Numbered from the stretch's first letter, positions 48,678 to 61,439 are shown. The stretch is DNA of 64,000 nt from Chinchilla lanigera (GCF_000276665.1 NW_004955416.1:3791392-3855391), one strand, 5' to 3'. Numbers and translations: made by a program. Notes: generated by a model from the sequence alone, not told the origin.

Positions 48678-49922
48678 GGTTTTTGAAAACATAGGCTTTG
48701 CAGTGTTTTTTTCTTTTTCTTTTCTAGTTTGAAACCACATGTTGTTCTTCTTTGGTTTCCTCCCTGGCACATTGTGTAATTGCCAATGCCCTGGTCTAGC
48801 CCTGCCTTAATGTAGTCATTTTGGAAATTCCCAGCCAATTTGGAGGAGATTATTTGCCTTTGCAATATTTTAACTGAGTAAAATTGCACCAGTAAGAGAA
48901 TATATACAGGAAAATGAATCTGTACAGAAAAATATAAGCAATGCAGTGTAGACCCTTCCTTTACCTCATGGTCTGCAATGTCGTTGCTGCTGTCGTAATG
49001 AGGAGGATGATGGTGATCTTAGGCATGGCGGGAAGGTGAGCTTCAAGGAGCTGGTATAAAGGACTTGGAGTTGCAGCACCGAGTTTGAGGTTCTATTCTT
49101 TAGGAAAGTTCAGTGCTTCTGGATCTGTGTTGATAATTTTGTCTAGGTCTGCATTTTCTAATCTGCATATACTAGTAAGATCCAATTAATACTCAGTATT
49201 AACTTATCCAGTTAATAATACTCAGTATTATAAGTATATAATGTATGTGAAATCATAAAGTTTTATACCTATTTTACTATTTTTGCTTATGAAAAATTCA
49301 TTAAAATACTAATTTTGTTTTCTTTAGAAGGGCAAATTCCTTGGTGTCAGCTCTTACACTTGTGGGTAGTGTCTGATACAATAGATAGGGGAGGCTTTTG
49401 TTGGTTGATATAACAAGTTCAGGTTTTTTGATTTTTGGTTTTTTTCAAGGGCTGATAGAATTTGATAGAATTGCTTTGGTCAAAGAATTTTTGATAAACT
49501 AAATGAAATCCTTCAGTGTGCTGGATTTAGTGAGACCATAAATTAGCCTCATGGTAAATGTATCTTTCTTTTTTCCTTTCCATCTGACACAGTTCCTTGA
49601 CATGATGAGCTTAGGATTTTATTGTGGTAGTAAGGTGTTTGTTTCTTTCATCACAGTGTCACCTGCTTTTGTGCCTATGCTCAAAAATAGATTCAGTATG
49701 TGTTCCCTGGTGGAAAAAGAGTTGCTAGTCAAAGCAAATTTGCTGGCGTTTTTTTGCCCATGTATTGGGCAAAGCTGGGCATGACCCCATTTTCCTCAGG
49801 GAAATTAGGCAGCCTTGAAGGAGTGGTGGGAGCTGTAGGCTGGCTTGTAGATCTCCTTCTCTGCTCTTTAACCAGTAAGGAAGAGGTTGGAAGAAACCAG
49901 AGCAAGTACTTTGCAGATGGGT
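48678..49922. other. Intronic; possible MIR at 49055-49180
   Basis: AAAGGACTTGGAGTTGCAGC followed by TTTAGGAAAGTTCAGTGCTT is weakly MIR-like. Two identical 15-bp palindromes occur at 49187-49201 and 49216-49230. A minus-strand ATG and donor-like site occur around 48976-49028. Confidence 0.4.
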
Positions 49923-50079
49923 CAGTGTGGGTGGAGAGAGGCAGTGTGGGTGGAGAGAGGCAGTGTGGGTGGAGAAAGGCAGTGTGGGTGGAGAGAGGCA
50001 GTGTGGGTGGAGAAAGGCAGTGTGGGTGGAGAGAGGCATTGTGGGTAGAGAAAGGCAGTGTGGGTAGAGAGAGGCAGTG
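49923..50079 (+). repeat. 19-bp minisatellite, about 8 copies
   Basis: The unit CAGTGTGGGTGGAGAGAGG is repeated eight times with a partial ninth. Some copies have GAGAAAGG instead of GAGAGAGG, partly alternating to give a 38-bp higher-order pattern; the last two full copies carry GGGTAGAG. No frame of the unit contains a stop on several readings, so long frames appear on both strands, with a 19-residue period on the plus strand. These are best treated as non-coding. Confidence 0.95.
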
Positions 50080-50487
50080 CTCACAGCAGTACAATAGCTC
50101 TGGGGAGCTCTCTCTCCAGGGAGGAGGGCCCAGGAGCCAGGCTACCCCTGGGGACAAATTCATGGTAAGAGCAAATAAATTTTCAAATAACTGAGATACT
50201 AAATAGGTTTATGAAGGCAAGATCCATGTTGCACAAAACATCAGGACGTTTACTTGACCTTGGGGGCTTACAGGCCTAGACTTCAGTATAAGGATTCAGT
50301 GTAGCAAAGATTTGACATGGAGCACTGTAATATTTGGCTAGAACTATCAATATTCTTCCTCCTTTGGGTTAAGGCTGGTCTGGAGCAGGAAGTTGTGGAA
50401 GACTCCAGGGTGTGAGCAGCACACACCTCCCCACATGGTATTGGGGTGCGTTGCCTCTGTGTTTCTATCAGGGAAGACAGCTTTCTG

Positions 50488-50556
50488 GCTGGTGCCAAAA
50501 CTCAGCACATGCTAGTCAAGCACTCTATTATTGAGCTACATATACCCTCTGCCCCC
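50488..50556 (-). mobile_element. ID fragment, antisense
   Basis: GCCAAAACTCAGCACATGCT and TTATTGAGCTACATATACCC are decayed ID landmarks. Confidence 0.65.
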
Positions 50557-50605
50557 AGTGGTGAATTTTAATGAAGAAATAGCCTTTGTTTGAAGAATCC
50601 ACATT

Positions 50606-50757
50606 TGGGGGGTGGGTATTGAAACAGGATTTTGCTCTGTATCCAGGCTGGCCTTGAATTCACTATGTAGCCTAGGATAGCTTTGAACTTGTGGCAGTGC
50701 TTCTACTCAGCCTCCTGAGTGCTGGGATTACAGGCGTGCACCATAACACCCAGCTGA
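50606..50757 (-). mobile_element. B1 SINE with internal duplication, antisense
   Basis: TTGAAACAGGATTTTGCTCT, CAGGCTGGCCTTGAATTCAC, a second middle segment (GCCTAGGATAGCTTTGAAC) and GTGCTGGGATTACAGGCGTG. Confidence 0.93.
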
Positions 50758-51084
50758 AGAATCCACTCTTTTTGGCAAGGGCTATAGTGGGGGTGATCAG
50801 TTATTGGGAGCTGCAAGGGTGGTACTCTTGGCACTCTGGATAGAATCCTTGGTAGGGTTGTAGTGGTGTCTGAAGGGAGCACTCTTGCCCTGTGCTTAGA
50901 TATTGTGTGTGGTGATGAGGCTGGTGAGCCTGACTTTCTGGTCTTACAGGAGATACCTTGAGCTGCTTAGAAGCCTTTTTTGTTGTTGAAATCAGGTTGA
51001 GTAGATGGAATTACTTGCAGCTAGGAATCCTGTGATACATACATTGGAGTACTGGTGTTTCAAAGTAGGTTGTTTTGTCATTTG

Positions 51085-51275
51085 GATGCAGTAATTAGGA
51101 ACCTAAGGCCAAATTGCCTGCATTCACATTCTTGCTTTGTTGGTTTGGATAAGCTATCTCACCTCTCCCCGTCAGGTTCTTAAATAATAACCCCACTTTT
51201 ATGTTTGTCGTTATGATGATTCAATGAAACAATGCCTGGTGCCTAGTAAGCACTACATACTGTCACTTATCATAG
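51085..51275 (+). mobile_element. MIR SINE
   Basis: AAATTGCCTGCATTCACATT, GGATAAGCTATCTCACCTCT, GATGATTCAATGAAACAATG and CCTGGTGCCTAGTAAGCACT are in MIR order. Confidence 0.75.
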
Positions 51276-51887
51276 TCACCATGGGTGTTTATTGAGTGCC
51301 CTTTCTGTATTAGAGATCAACAGAAATGGGGAAAAGTTAAGATTGAATGTTAGAAAAATTATATAACAAAGCTTACTTATAGACTGCATAGTTTCAGCTA
51401 CTGAATCTCATCTCTGCTCATCCTTTGATTTTTCTTAAGACACATGGAGAAGTAGGGAAGGCGTTTACAGCCATGTAAGATTGGTTTTATTGGAGTGAAG
51501 GACATTAAGTGCTGAGATGAGACTAACTGCCAAAAGGATTTGATTGTGAATCAAGAATAAAAGGCTTGTGGTGAGATTTAGAATTTTGTGTTTCATAAGA
51601 GAAGAGCTTAATGCATCTTAAGGCGTTCCATTTGTTGTTTTAATAGTGCCAGCATTTATTATTAAAACGGGTGGTTGTAGAATAATTATAGTCTATATCA
51701 TGGTAATGGTGATGTTTTTAAAGATTGAGAATCTATAGTTTTTTTTCAAACTAATATAGTAGGGAAAACATGGCATCTGTTGAGGCTTCACATGGTTTGT
51801 TTGACCAGTAAGAGCACTACTGAGGTTATTTAAAGGCACCACAAAAATTCAGGAGGCCACTTTTGTGCTCATTTCCTTGTTAACTTT
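51276..51887. other. Intronic, unassigned
   Basis: Starts with an L2-like scrap (TTTATTGAGTGCCCTTTCTG). Nothing else recognised. Confidence 0.4.
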
Positions 51888-52068
51888 TACTGGGGATTGA
51901 ACGCTGGGCCTTATATTTCTAGCATTTTCCTTTTCAGTTTTTTTTAAATTTTGAAGCAGGGTCTCGCTGAGGTTGCTGTGTTACAAAGGATGAGGTAGGA
52001 CTTGTGATACTTCTGCCTCAGATTCTTAGAAGTGCTGGCATTACAGGCATGAGCCACCATATCCAAAC
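51888..52068 (-). mobile_element. B1-dID SINE, antisense, decayed
   Basis: ACTGGGGATTGAACGCTGGG (ID), then TTGAAGCAGGGTCTCGCTGA, CTTCTGCCTCAGATTC and GTGCTGGCATTACAGGCATG (B1). Confidence 0.8.
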
Positions 52069-52495
52069 CTTGTTAAATTCTTAACTGAAGAGCATCAGTT
52101 TGGTAATTGAGGTTTCGCTTGGGAATAGAGGCTAGAAAATAAAGTATGAGATTATTAATATCATAATATTGTACCAGAACTTATTTGGAAAGAAGTTGTA
52201 AAAGACAGTAATAGTTACAGCATGATCTACGTAAATTATAAAACTTATAAAGTAAACTTGTCAATCACTTTCACTGTTTTTTTGTAACCTATTAAGATAA
52301 GAAAGATAAGATAGGCAGATTAAATATTTTTTGTGCAGAAAAGTAGTAGAGAAATATTTAAGTGGTTTTAAATAGTTGTCTAAACTTTTTTACTCTGCAG
52401 AAATGCTGGAAAGTAGTTGTATTTATGAGATGTGTACTGATAGCATTGTAGTCAGAGAACTAAACTTGGCACCTAGATATCCATTCAGTTTTCTT

Positions 52496-52590
52496 TCTTT
52501 TTTTTTGGTTTTTCTCTGGTACCGGGAATCAAACTCATGACCTTGCGCTTGCCAGGCAGGCGCTGTGCCACTGCGCTAAATCCCTAGGCC
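52496..52590 (-). mobile_element. ID SINE, antisense
   Basis: A T tract, GGTTTTTCTCTGGTACCGGG, CTTGCGCTTGCCAGGCAGG and GCGCTAAATCCCTAGGCCC; same subfamily as 10198-10295 but older. Confidence 0.92.
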
Positions 52591-52969
52591 CTGTCAGTTT
52601 CTGTAATTGGTAGAGTGAGTATTCTTATAGGATTTCATACACTGAGGAATTTCCTGAGACAAGAGATCCATTCAGGGCAATTCACATATAATAAGCAAGG
52701 CCAGATAATTTGGAAAATCAAAGGGAAAAAAATTGAACATCATGGAGTAAAATTAGATTACATAAAAAAACTCTATGTAAATAAGCTGATGCAGTTTTGT
52801 GGGGAGGGGAGTTTCAGAATTTTCTTCCTAAGAAATAAACTCGGAGTTAAACTTGGCTCAGCCCTAGAACTTGAAAAATTAATTAGCTAGCTGAAAATAT
52901 TGGAAGAATGAATGATTAATTTCCAATTCTCACAATGTGTCCTGTTATGTAAGATTAACCTGAGTCTTT

Positions 52970-53325
52970 GCTTGGGCTGCCACAATGAAATTCATATAAG
53001 AGAATTTCATTGGGCTGGATGGCTTAAACAATAGAAATTAATTTTCTTACAAGTTCTGGAGGTAAAAAATCTTGCTGTAGTGTGGGTCCTCTTACTTCCT
53101 TGGAGATAACTGCTCTCAGGGTGTGCTCACATGTCCTTTCTGTAGTGAGCTCATGTGGATCTTTTTATCTTTTCTGTAAGGTCACTAATCCCATAATAAG
53201 GGCCCACTCCGATGACTTTATCTAACTCTAATTATGTACCCAGACCCCATTTCCAGATGTCATCATGTTGGGGATTCAGGCTTCAGCATATGATTTTGGA
53301 GTGCTCCCGGGGAGATACCAGCATT
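52970..53325 (-). mobile_element. MLT1-like LTR (ERVL-MaLR), ancient, antisense
   Basis: GGGCTGCCACAATGAAATTC, GGATGGCTTAAACAATAGAA, TTCTTACAAGTTCTGGAGGT, GGTCACTAATCCCATAATAA, GGGCCCACTCCGATGACTTT and TTCAGCATATGATTTTGGAG are the reversed MLT1 series. Much older than the two TGTTATGG-type LTRs. Confidence 0.82.
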
Positions 53326-54039
53326 GTCCTTAGCACCCTGTCACACTGCAGGATCATGGACTAACCGGGTGACCTGTGATCCTGTTTGGAGTCCTGCTTT
53401 GTTCTCTTATAGAAACATTGCCATTGTTTTTAAATATTTTTCCTTTTATATTTTCTGGTCTCTTAAATAAAATTTAAGCATTTTTAAAGTCAGATTGCAA
53501 TCTGTAAATTTATTTGAAATGAACTACAAAAATGATGTGTTCATATTTATAGGGTTTATATTTTGTTATGCATGTTTTTTCTTTTGCTATATCTTTATCT
53601 TTTAGGTATATATTAAAGTTATATGTATTAAGTTATATATTTATAAAATTAACTCCCCCACCATGTCTGTGCAGGGGTACCAAGCCAGCATGAGTTCATA
53701 GAACACTGGTTAAGGTAAATGTCTTGAAAATTATATTATCTTTTCAATTTTTATTAAATTTTATATTGATTTACATGCAGTTGTTTGGTTTTCTTACATG
53801 CATTTTTGACAAACACATGTAATCATCCTCAGAAATAAAATGTTGAATACATCTATTGTGTTTCACCCCTTGCTATGGTCTTAGTGTATCTCTTAATCAT
53901 AAAATTCTTAAAATTCTGTGAAAGAATAAATTTCTCTTTATTAATCCACCACATTTGCATTAATTTTTTACAGCAACTATAGTAAAGCTAAGTGGCTATA
54001 GTACAAGGCTTAGCATGGTTTTATTTGTAAGATAAGGAC
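53326..54039. other. Intronic, AT-rich, unassigned
   Basis: TTTTTATTAAATTTTATATT with TTTACATGCAGTTG near 53750 may be a decayed L1 3' end; not certain. Confidence 0.35.
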
Positions 54040-54100
54040 TTGAAGGAGTGGAGCTCAGTGGTAGAATGCTCACCCTGGGCTTTATCCCTAGCACTGCACA
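54040..54100 (+). mobile_element. ID fragment
   Basis: GGAGTGGAGCTCAGTGGTAG, AATGCTCACCCTGG and TTATCCCTAGCACTGC. Confidence 0.7.
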
Positions 54101-55350
54101 GACATACTTGAGAAAGTGAAATTAATTCACTGGATTTTGATAAGCAGCTGTTTTAAGAAAACTATCTGAAGTGGGTCAGAATTGCTCATCCTTTTAGCTC
54201 TGAATATTACTGATGAAAAACTAATAGGGTTATTTGGGACTAGTTTTCGGTTTAAGTCTTCTGCAGAAGGAACAGCAAAGGATATGGTGGAGTACAAAGG
54301 TTACAATTATAGGGTAGGTGTTAGTACTGTAGTTGTGTTTTTTGTGGCAGTAACATAATTTTCCCACTAAATTGTACAAAACACTGTTAGAGAAGTGTTT
54401 TTGTCACTTTAATAAAAATTAGAAATTGTTCCATATTATTTTGTATTTTGAACCCCCCTCTTTTTTTTTTGCAAATGCCTTTTAAAACCAGACCCATTTA
54501 AGAATAGGATTGCTTCTGTTTTCCTTAACATTAGGCCACCATAATAAAAAATCTCAAGAGCCACACAAATAATTCAGTTTGAAGTTGGTGCAAAGAGATA
54601 AGGGGGGAGGTGTTGTAAATTCTTATAATTTACTGGAGTGTTTTCTTGGGATTACCCAACACAAGCCAGAGACCTTCTCCCAAAGAAAAGCAATACTTGC
54701 AGAATTATTTATATATATATTTTATAAGCTAACTTTTCAAGTGAGGATCTGGTGACTCTTTTATTAAGTATCTGGGTTTGATGTTTTGTATTAGAAAAAT
54801 AGGTGATTGTGGGGTACTGGGATTTCAGCAGTGAAATAATTGTGTTAAACTCATAAAGTAAATGTCTAACCTCTATTGGAGGAAGTGGTACCTTATAGTC
54901 AGTGGTGAATGAAAGGAGCTATTTTCTTCTATCATCTCACTCTATGGTCTGATTACTTGGAATACCTAGGTCTTAATGAATAACTTAAATCACTCTGTGG
55001 ACCTAGAGCAGAGTTACTCTATTAGGGATCTCATAGACATGTCCAAATTCATTATGACTGTAGGCCATTACTATTAGGACCTGAGAATAGTTTTCTGATA
55101 AACTAGGCTTTATAGTTTTAAGAAGAGAAGAATTTACAAATCTAACTTCTGCAATTGTAGAGTTGATAAAATTATAGAACTTTCAAGATGAAAATATTTT
55201 AAAAAGATGTCACAAATCTGTCTTCAGATGGTGAAACTTAAAACCAGAAATAGTGGTTTTTCCAATTAGATTTTAAACAAAATATTCTCTATCGGTGCTT
55301 CCTTGACAATACCATTTTTAAAAATGTTATTAATGAATGAATGAATTAAT
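54101..55350. other. Intronic, unassigned
   Basis: No exon or repeat recognised. Confidence 0.4.
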
Positions 55351-55351
55351 T

Positions 55352-55434
55352 AATGATGCTGGAGATCAAACCCAGGGCTTCACATGTTTTAGGAAGGCAG
55401 GTGATCTGCTGCTGAAGCACATCGCCAGCCTTGT
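55352..55434 (-). mobile_element. ID SINE, antisense
   Basis: An (ATGA/ATTA)n tail, GGAGATCAAACCCAGGGC, then CTGAAGCACATCGCCAGCC. Confidence 0.8.
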
Positions 55435-55699
55435 TTTACACGTGGTGTAAAACAATACAACTTTTGATTCTCTCTAATGTTTAGTAAATATTTGTGGAAT
55501 ATGTAAAGATGCCTACTATAAATTTACAAAACTACTGTTCTGAAGGACAGAAAAATTATCTTAAATGAGGGAAAATTACACATAACTTGGGAAAATAATC
55601 ACTTTCCATATGGTGATGTCACATTTAAAATTTTATAGTTATAGTGGGGAAAATGGAGCTGTCATAGAGGAAAATAAGTTACAATTTTGATTTCTCATT

Positions 55700-56605
55700 T
55701 TTTATCCCAGCTGTATTAAGATATTCCTATACCATAAATTTCACCATTTTAGAAAAAAAGTGTACAATTCAGTAGTTTTTAGTGTATTCTTGAAGTTGTA
55801 TAATGGTCACACTGTCTAATTTGAGAACATTTTCATCATTTTAAAAAGAAATCCTATGCCTGTTAGCAGTAACTAATGAGTATGCCTTCCTTCCCACAGC
55901 CCTAGCAACTACTAATTACTTTCTATTCCTATAGATTTTCCTATTCTGCACATTTCATATAAATGGAATCATACAATATGTAGCCTTTGGTGATTGGACT
56001 TTTTCTTGTCATAAGATGTTTTCAAGGCTTAGCTGTGCCATAGAATGAACCAGTACTTCTGTTTCTTCTTCTTTTTTTCTTTGCTGAATATTCCAATGTG
56101 TGGATGTACTGTATTTTATTTATTGATTCATCAATTAATGAATAATTGGGTTGTTTCTACTTTTTTGCTATTGTGAATACTCATATGAACACTGTGTACA
56201 AGCTTTCATGTAGCATATATTTTCAGCTTTCTTGGATATATACCAAGAAATGAAATTGCTGGATCATATGGTAACTCTGTATTTAATATTTTGAGGAACC
56301 AACAAACTATATTCTATATCGGCTGCACCCTTTGGAATCCCACCAGCAATGTAGGAGGGTTCTAGTTCTTTACATCTTTGCCAACACTTGTTAATGTCTA
56401 TGGTTTATTTTGTTCTTTTCTAGCTAGCCTAGTGGGTCTGAATTAGTATCTCACTGTAGGTTAATTTGCTTTCCCCCTAATGATTAATGATGTTGAGTAT
56501 CTTCTCCTGCTGTTTAGCAATTTGTATGTCTTCTTCGGATGCATGTCTAAGTTCTTTGCCAATTTTAAAATTAAGTTCTCTTTTTGCCCATTTATTTTTA
56601 TGGAA
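55700..56605 (-). mobile_element. Ancient L1 (L1M-type) fragment, antisense
   Basis: AAAGTGTACAATTCAGTAG, CTATTCTGCACATTTCATAT, AAATGGAATCATACAATATG, GGGTTGTTTCTACTTTTTTG, AAATTGCTGGATCATATGGT and CAATTTTAAAATTAAGTTC run from reversed L1 3' UTR into ORF2. Coding potential is destroyed. Confidence 0.87.
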
Positions 56606-57758
56606 TAAGAAAGAGAATAATATGTGTTGATTTTCTTTAGTTTTTTTGCATGCATCCCACTATAAATATCCATGTTTACATATGTAGAATATTCATGATT
56701 TATAGTATGAATTCCTTTCTCCTATAGAATAGACCCTTCCAAAAAAAGTTGGCTGAAAAGCAAGTCCATTATTTTCACTGATTTATGTGAAAGGAGATGT
56801 TTCTTTACAAAACCATTGAGTGATTAGGAGGGATAAAAACCATAGTTTTAGAAGGCACAAAGTTATTTCCCCATAAAAATCTATAATTATACTCAACATA
56901 TAATAAAACCCTGCAAATTCTGACATATCAATTTGGAACTTGTGACAGTTCATCCAGCAAGTCAGGAGACCAGTACATTGCCAACTGACTGATCTAATTA
57001 ATCCTGAGAAATGAGGATTAAGTGATGAAGGAGGAGAATTCCTCTTGGTGGTGAGAAGCAAAAAGCTGTGGGTTTTGGGACTATTGGTACTGTTACTTAC
57101 ATTCTAGAATACTTTATTCTTTCATTATATTTATGGCTTAATTTGTACACATTGGTCATGAATACACAATGATTACTGAATCATTATACTTCATTAAAAT
57201 CTCATATTCCTATATTCTTATGTGTTAAGATGACATAACAAAGTATTAATCCAGAAAGTCCCAGTTGTTGCACAACTTATTTTTTCTGTTATTTACATGG
57301 TATAAAACAATGCTTTCGATGCTCTTAGCTAAATTGTCTCATCTATAGCCTTTACTTTTGTCATTTATAGAGAGAAAAGATCAGGCTTAATCCAAAAAAT
57401 TTTATCTCTTGTCTCAGGAAATATTCTTTTTACTAAATAACTTGATTGAACAGTGATAACATGTTATGTAATATCTGGAATCTGATTATTACTGTAAGAA
57501 TACAAATGTCCCAAGGAGAACAAAAAGAAAAAATATTTTCGACTATGGAAAGAACATTGCAAGTAATAGTGGATGTGGTGAGATTAAAGTAGGAAGCTGA
57601 AAGCAGGTAAGAGTTGTGAGACTTTAAAATGTAAGGCCCTTAAGCTAGGTGAACAAGTCCTCAGGTGCTTTGCTCATGAGTAGAAAAGTCATCTTGAAGG
57701 CAGTAGTTACATACTGTACTAGGAATTTTTAATCCATGAGGGTAACATAATCAGGTGG
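56606..57758. other. Intronic, unassigned
   Basis: No exon recognised; open frames are chance-length. Confidence 0.4.
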
Positions 57759-57759
57759 C

Positions 57760-57852
57760 GGGTTGGGGATATAGCTGAGTGGCATAAGCACCTGCCTGGC
57801 AAGTGCAAGGTCCTGAGTTCGATTCCTGGAAACCCCCCCAACAAAAAAAAAA
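57760..57852 (+). mobile_element. ID SINE with 11-bp target duplication
   Basis: GGGTTGGGGATATAGCTGAG, CCTGCCTGGCAAGTGCAAGG, GAGTTCGATTCCTGG and an A tail. AATCAGGTGGC is present at 57749-57759 and 57853-57863. Confidence 0.95.
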
Positions 57853-57863
57853 AATCAGGTGGC

Positions 57864-59240
57864 TATTTTAGAAACATTGTAAATTGGACAGTGTATTAAA
57901 AGGTATAGATGTAGGAAGCAGGGAAGTGAAAAAGGAAACTATTTAGTGGTGTAGAGAAGTCAGTTGTGAACAGAGATTTTGAGGGTACGATGAACAAAAC
58001 TTGGTGACTGTTGAGATGACTCAGGTGCAAGGGAAAGCAAGTGTCAGGAGTGACCTGGGAACGTCTAGTTCAGTCCTCTGCGTTTATGGAAAGAATTAAC
58101 TTAGGAGAGGTGGGATATGAAAACATGTTTACAGGAAAGATTTGTGGTGGTAAGTTAGATTTGAAAGTACTGTACCTGTGGCAAGTAGGTGACATGAGCC
58201 CTATGCTCTGAGTAGAGAGGAGACTGAAGACCCTCTGCCCTGCCTGTCACAACTCTGTGTGTGCACGCACGCACGCACATGTGTGTATAATGTTTATATA
58301 ATGTGTTCAGAAGCTGTAGAAGTAGTTGTTGAGAACACAACAGCGTGTGCAACCACCCAGGTTAGTATATAGGGAGCAAAGAGGAGATTGAAGAGAATTC
58401 CTAGAAAACACCAGCAAAAAAGACAAACAGTGGAAAAAGGTAAGTGGTTAACAGAGTAGGAAGAGAATTATCAAAAAATAGTGTTCTGGTATCTAGAGGA
58501 AGAAAGATGTTGCAGAGAAGTCAGATAGGATAGGGCTAGCTTTAAAGTTTAGGAATCTGACTTTTGCTTTGAGGGGAGAGGTAGAAGTTCAAGTGCTTAA
58601 AGTGAGGGACAGCAGACAGGTTGTGGTTTAGGAGAACAAAAGGTACTTGGAAGAAGATGAGGGAGAGCCACAGGCTAGGAAGAATTGGAAGGAAGTTGCG
58701 CTTTAGCCAGTGAAGGGAAGGTCATGCCTTCCTATACTGACCATTATCAGGTTATCATTGTTTCTTTCTCTGTGTCTCTTTCTCTCCCTTCCTCGCTTTC
58801 TCTTTCTTTCCCACTCTCTTTCTCTCTCTCTCTCTCCCCTCTTTTTTCCTTTTGCAATTACAGTAAAACTACTATAAACTTAATTGAAGGGCTTCCCACA
58901 ATGTAGTTTAATATCATTAAGGAAAGAAATCATTGCTGCAAGTAAAAAATTGAAATTTGAAGAGATGACTGATAAACATTTCTTACAAATCTATTAATTA
59001 TATAATGTGTTGGAATTATTGGGATTACTTAAGAGAAAAATTATCACAAGTCGAGTCTTGCCACTGAAATTAAATATCTGTCACCCGGGCTTCTTATTCT
59101 TTATCTGATTTATGTTATGGCTTGTTCTAAAAAGTTAATACTAAATTTAATTAGAAAAGAAAGAAGTATAGGTACTTAAGACAGTAATTAAATCAGAACA
59201 TTTAGAACAGGGTGGGACTTAGAACAGAAAAGAATCTAAA
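57864..59240. other. Intronic, unassigned
   Basis: Contains a short (CGCA)n/(TG)n run at about 58255-58285 and a CT-rich tract at 58765-58850. No exon recognised. Confidence 0.45.
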
Positions 59241-61034
59241 AGATCAATTTTTCTAACTCCTCTTCAATTCTTTTTGCCTACATGTTTAGTTTTATTATGA
59301 AATATAGCACAAGATTTAAAATAATAAAGACTAATGAACCTTTTGAATCTATCTCTGCTTATGTTTGCTTTTTTACTTTTACATAAAGGGAATATTCTAA
59401 CATTGTTCTACATTCTCCTTCCCCTTTGGATTTTTTTTTTTTAATGTAATAGCTACAGCTGACTAGTTTCCTTTTTCTTTACCTGAGGTTATCCTGAGTT
59501 TAGTGTGTCATTCTCATGTATTTCAATTATATTTTGCTGTGCCATGCTTTACATAAATTGTATCACATTGGATTTAATTCTATAACTTGTTGGTAAATAC
59601 TGTGTTGGAATTTACCCATATCACAATTTTCATACTTTATGTTTTTACACATTTGTAGAGTATTTCCAACTGTGTATTCTTTTTTGGTTTTTAACAGCAA
59701 TTTATCATGTTCCACTGAAAGACAGTTATAAATTTCCAGAGATCTATAGTTTGCTAGAACCTCCAACAACAAAATTATTTTCTTTTTTCTTCTAATGTCT
59801 AGTTAATGGATACATTTCCCACAGATTTTGATGTGTTTCATACTCATTGCTCAGTTTTATGCATCTGCATTGTTTCCATCATGACTTTCTCCTTAACCTA
59901 TGAGTTACTTATGCAGGCATTTATAATTTCTGAAGATAGAGTTGGGAGCCCTACCTAGAGATGTGATACAGTTTCAGTTCTGAACAGGACTTTTGACAGT
60001 GTTGCAGGACTAGGGGACCAAATTTAGGGATTGCCAAAGATGGTAGCTTTTTCAAATGTTCCAACTTTGGGGTGGGACCTTAAACATATACATCCTCAGA
60101 GTAACTGTGAATTGAAATTAGAAGAGGCATACATGACAGTTTCAAACTTACCTGATCAGTAATGAAAATTAATATCTGAGGTTGGACTAAGGAGATCCTA
60201 AACTCCTAGAGCTTCCCAGTATGAAATGAGAATCCCCTTTGGAAAAAGAAAATATCACATTAGGTTTCTCATGTCTTATGAAGCAGTTTTTCAAATATTA
60301 TCCCACTACTACTAAACAGAAGTTTTAGATTTCTGCATTGTTCAAGGAGTTAAAAGAAGACTGAAATATTCTGCGAGGAGCTTAGTTGAAAAATAATCCA
60401 ATAGGAAATCTAGAACTGAAAATTGCTGTAGTCAGAATTGGATGGATTTATCTCATTGGATGATTTTAAGCATAAACTAGGTATTAGTGAAGAGAGAATG
60501 TGTATACAGGAAGATAGTTCACAGAATAAACTAGAATAACAAAGGTTGAAACATATGAAGCGAGTGAGAGATCGGATAAAGTTAGGAGAGCTAAAAATTA
60601 ATATATTGGAAATCTCAGAAAGAGGAGAAAGAGAGGGCAAAAGCATTATTTGAAGACATTATGGTTGAGCGTATTCCCAGAATGATAAGCTGAATCCAAC
60701 ATATCTACACTGAAGGGAGTTTTAAAAGAAAACAATTTCTGATGGAAGACTGGAGAAGGAGGGAATGAAGAGCAATGAGATGGCGCATATAAGCGAATGT
60801 GTATGAGCAGAGACTATCTAGAATAATAACAGTGTCTTGTGGGAACTGACAGGAGGGGAACTGTAGATAGTATTGTAGTGTTTTTATATTTTTCATGCAT
60901 AGTTACTCACTAGTTAATAGTCAGTTTGGTAAATTAATGAGGCATTAATTATCAATCTTGCTTAACTAGGATAATCATTAAAAGAATAATTTTAAAATTA
61001 TTATGCCTAAAGTTATTCCTAATTTTTTTCCTAT
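59240..61034. other. Intronic, unassigned
   Basis: The 59240-59780 part has the look of old L1 3' DNA in reverse but no firm landmark. No exon recognised. Confidence 0.35.
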
Positions 61035-61242
61035 TCTTTCTTTTTGTTGTTTTTGTACTGAGGATTGAATCCAAGGCCTTTGCATTAAGCTACATCACCA
61101 GCCCTTTTTTAATTTTATATATATTTTTTGATGCCGGGTCTTGCTAAGTTACTGAGTTGCTCAGGTGGAGTTCAAATTTGTGATACTCCTGCCTCAGCCT
61201 CCAAAATGCTGGGACAATATTTACATGTGCCATGGTGCCCAA
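61035..61242 (-). mobile_element. B1-dID SINE, antisense
   Basis: ACTGAGGATTGAATCCAAGG and TAAGCTACATCACCAGCCC (ID), AT-rich linker, then GATGCCGGGTCTTGCTAAGT and CTGCCTCAGCCTCCAAAATG (B1). Confidence 0.87.
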
Positions 61243-61439
61243 TAAGATCAAGTTGCAAAGGAAAAATAGTGACTAAATATTAAATTGGAAAGAAGACAAG
61301 AAAAAAGAGAAAAGTTATGTGTAGTGGGTAGGACAGTTGTCATTTAGTAAGATAATAGTGTTAAACCTAAATAAATTAGTAAGTACTTGCATTAAATGTA
61401 TGTGATTTAGCTAGAACAATCAAAATAATAAGATATGTA

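Noticed and set aside
49700..50194. 164-codon frame and two minus-strand frames with peptide repeats
   Set aside because: Created by a 19-bp minisatellite without stops; no start context, splice sites or homologue recognised.
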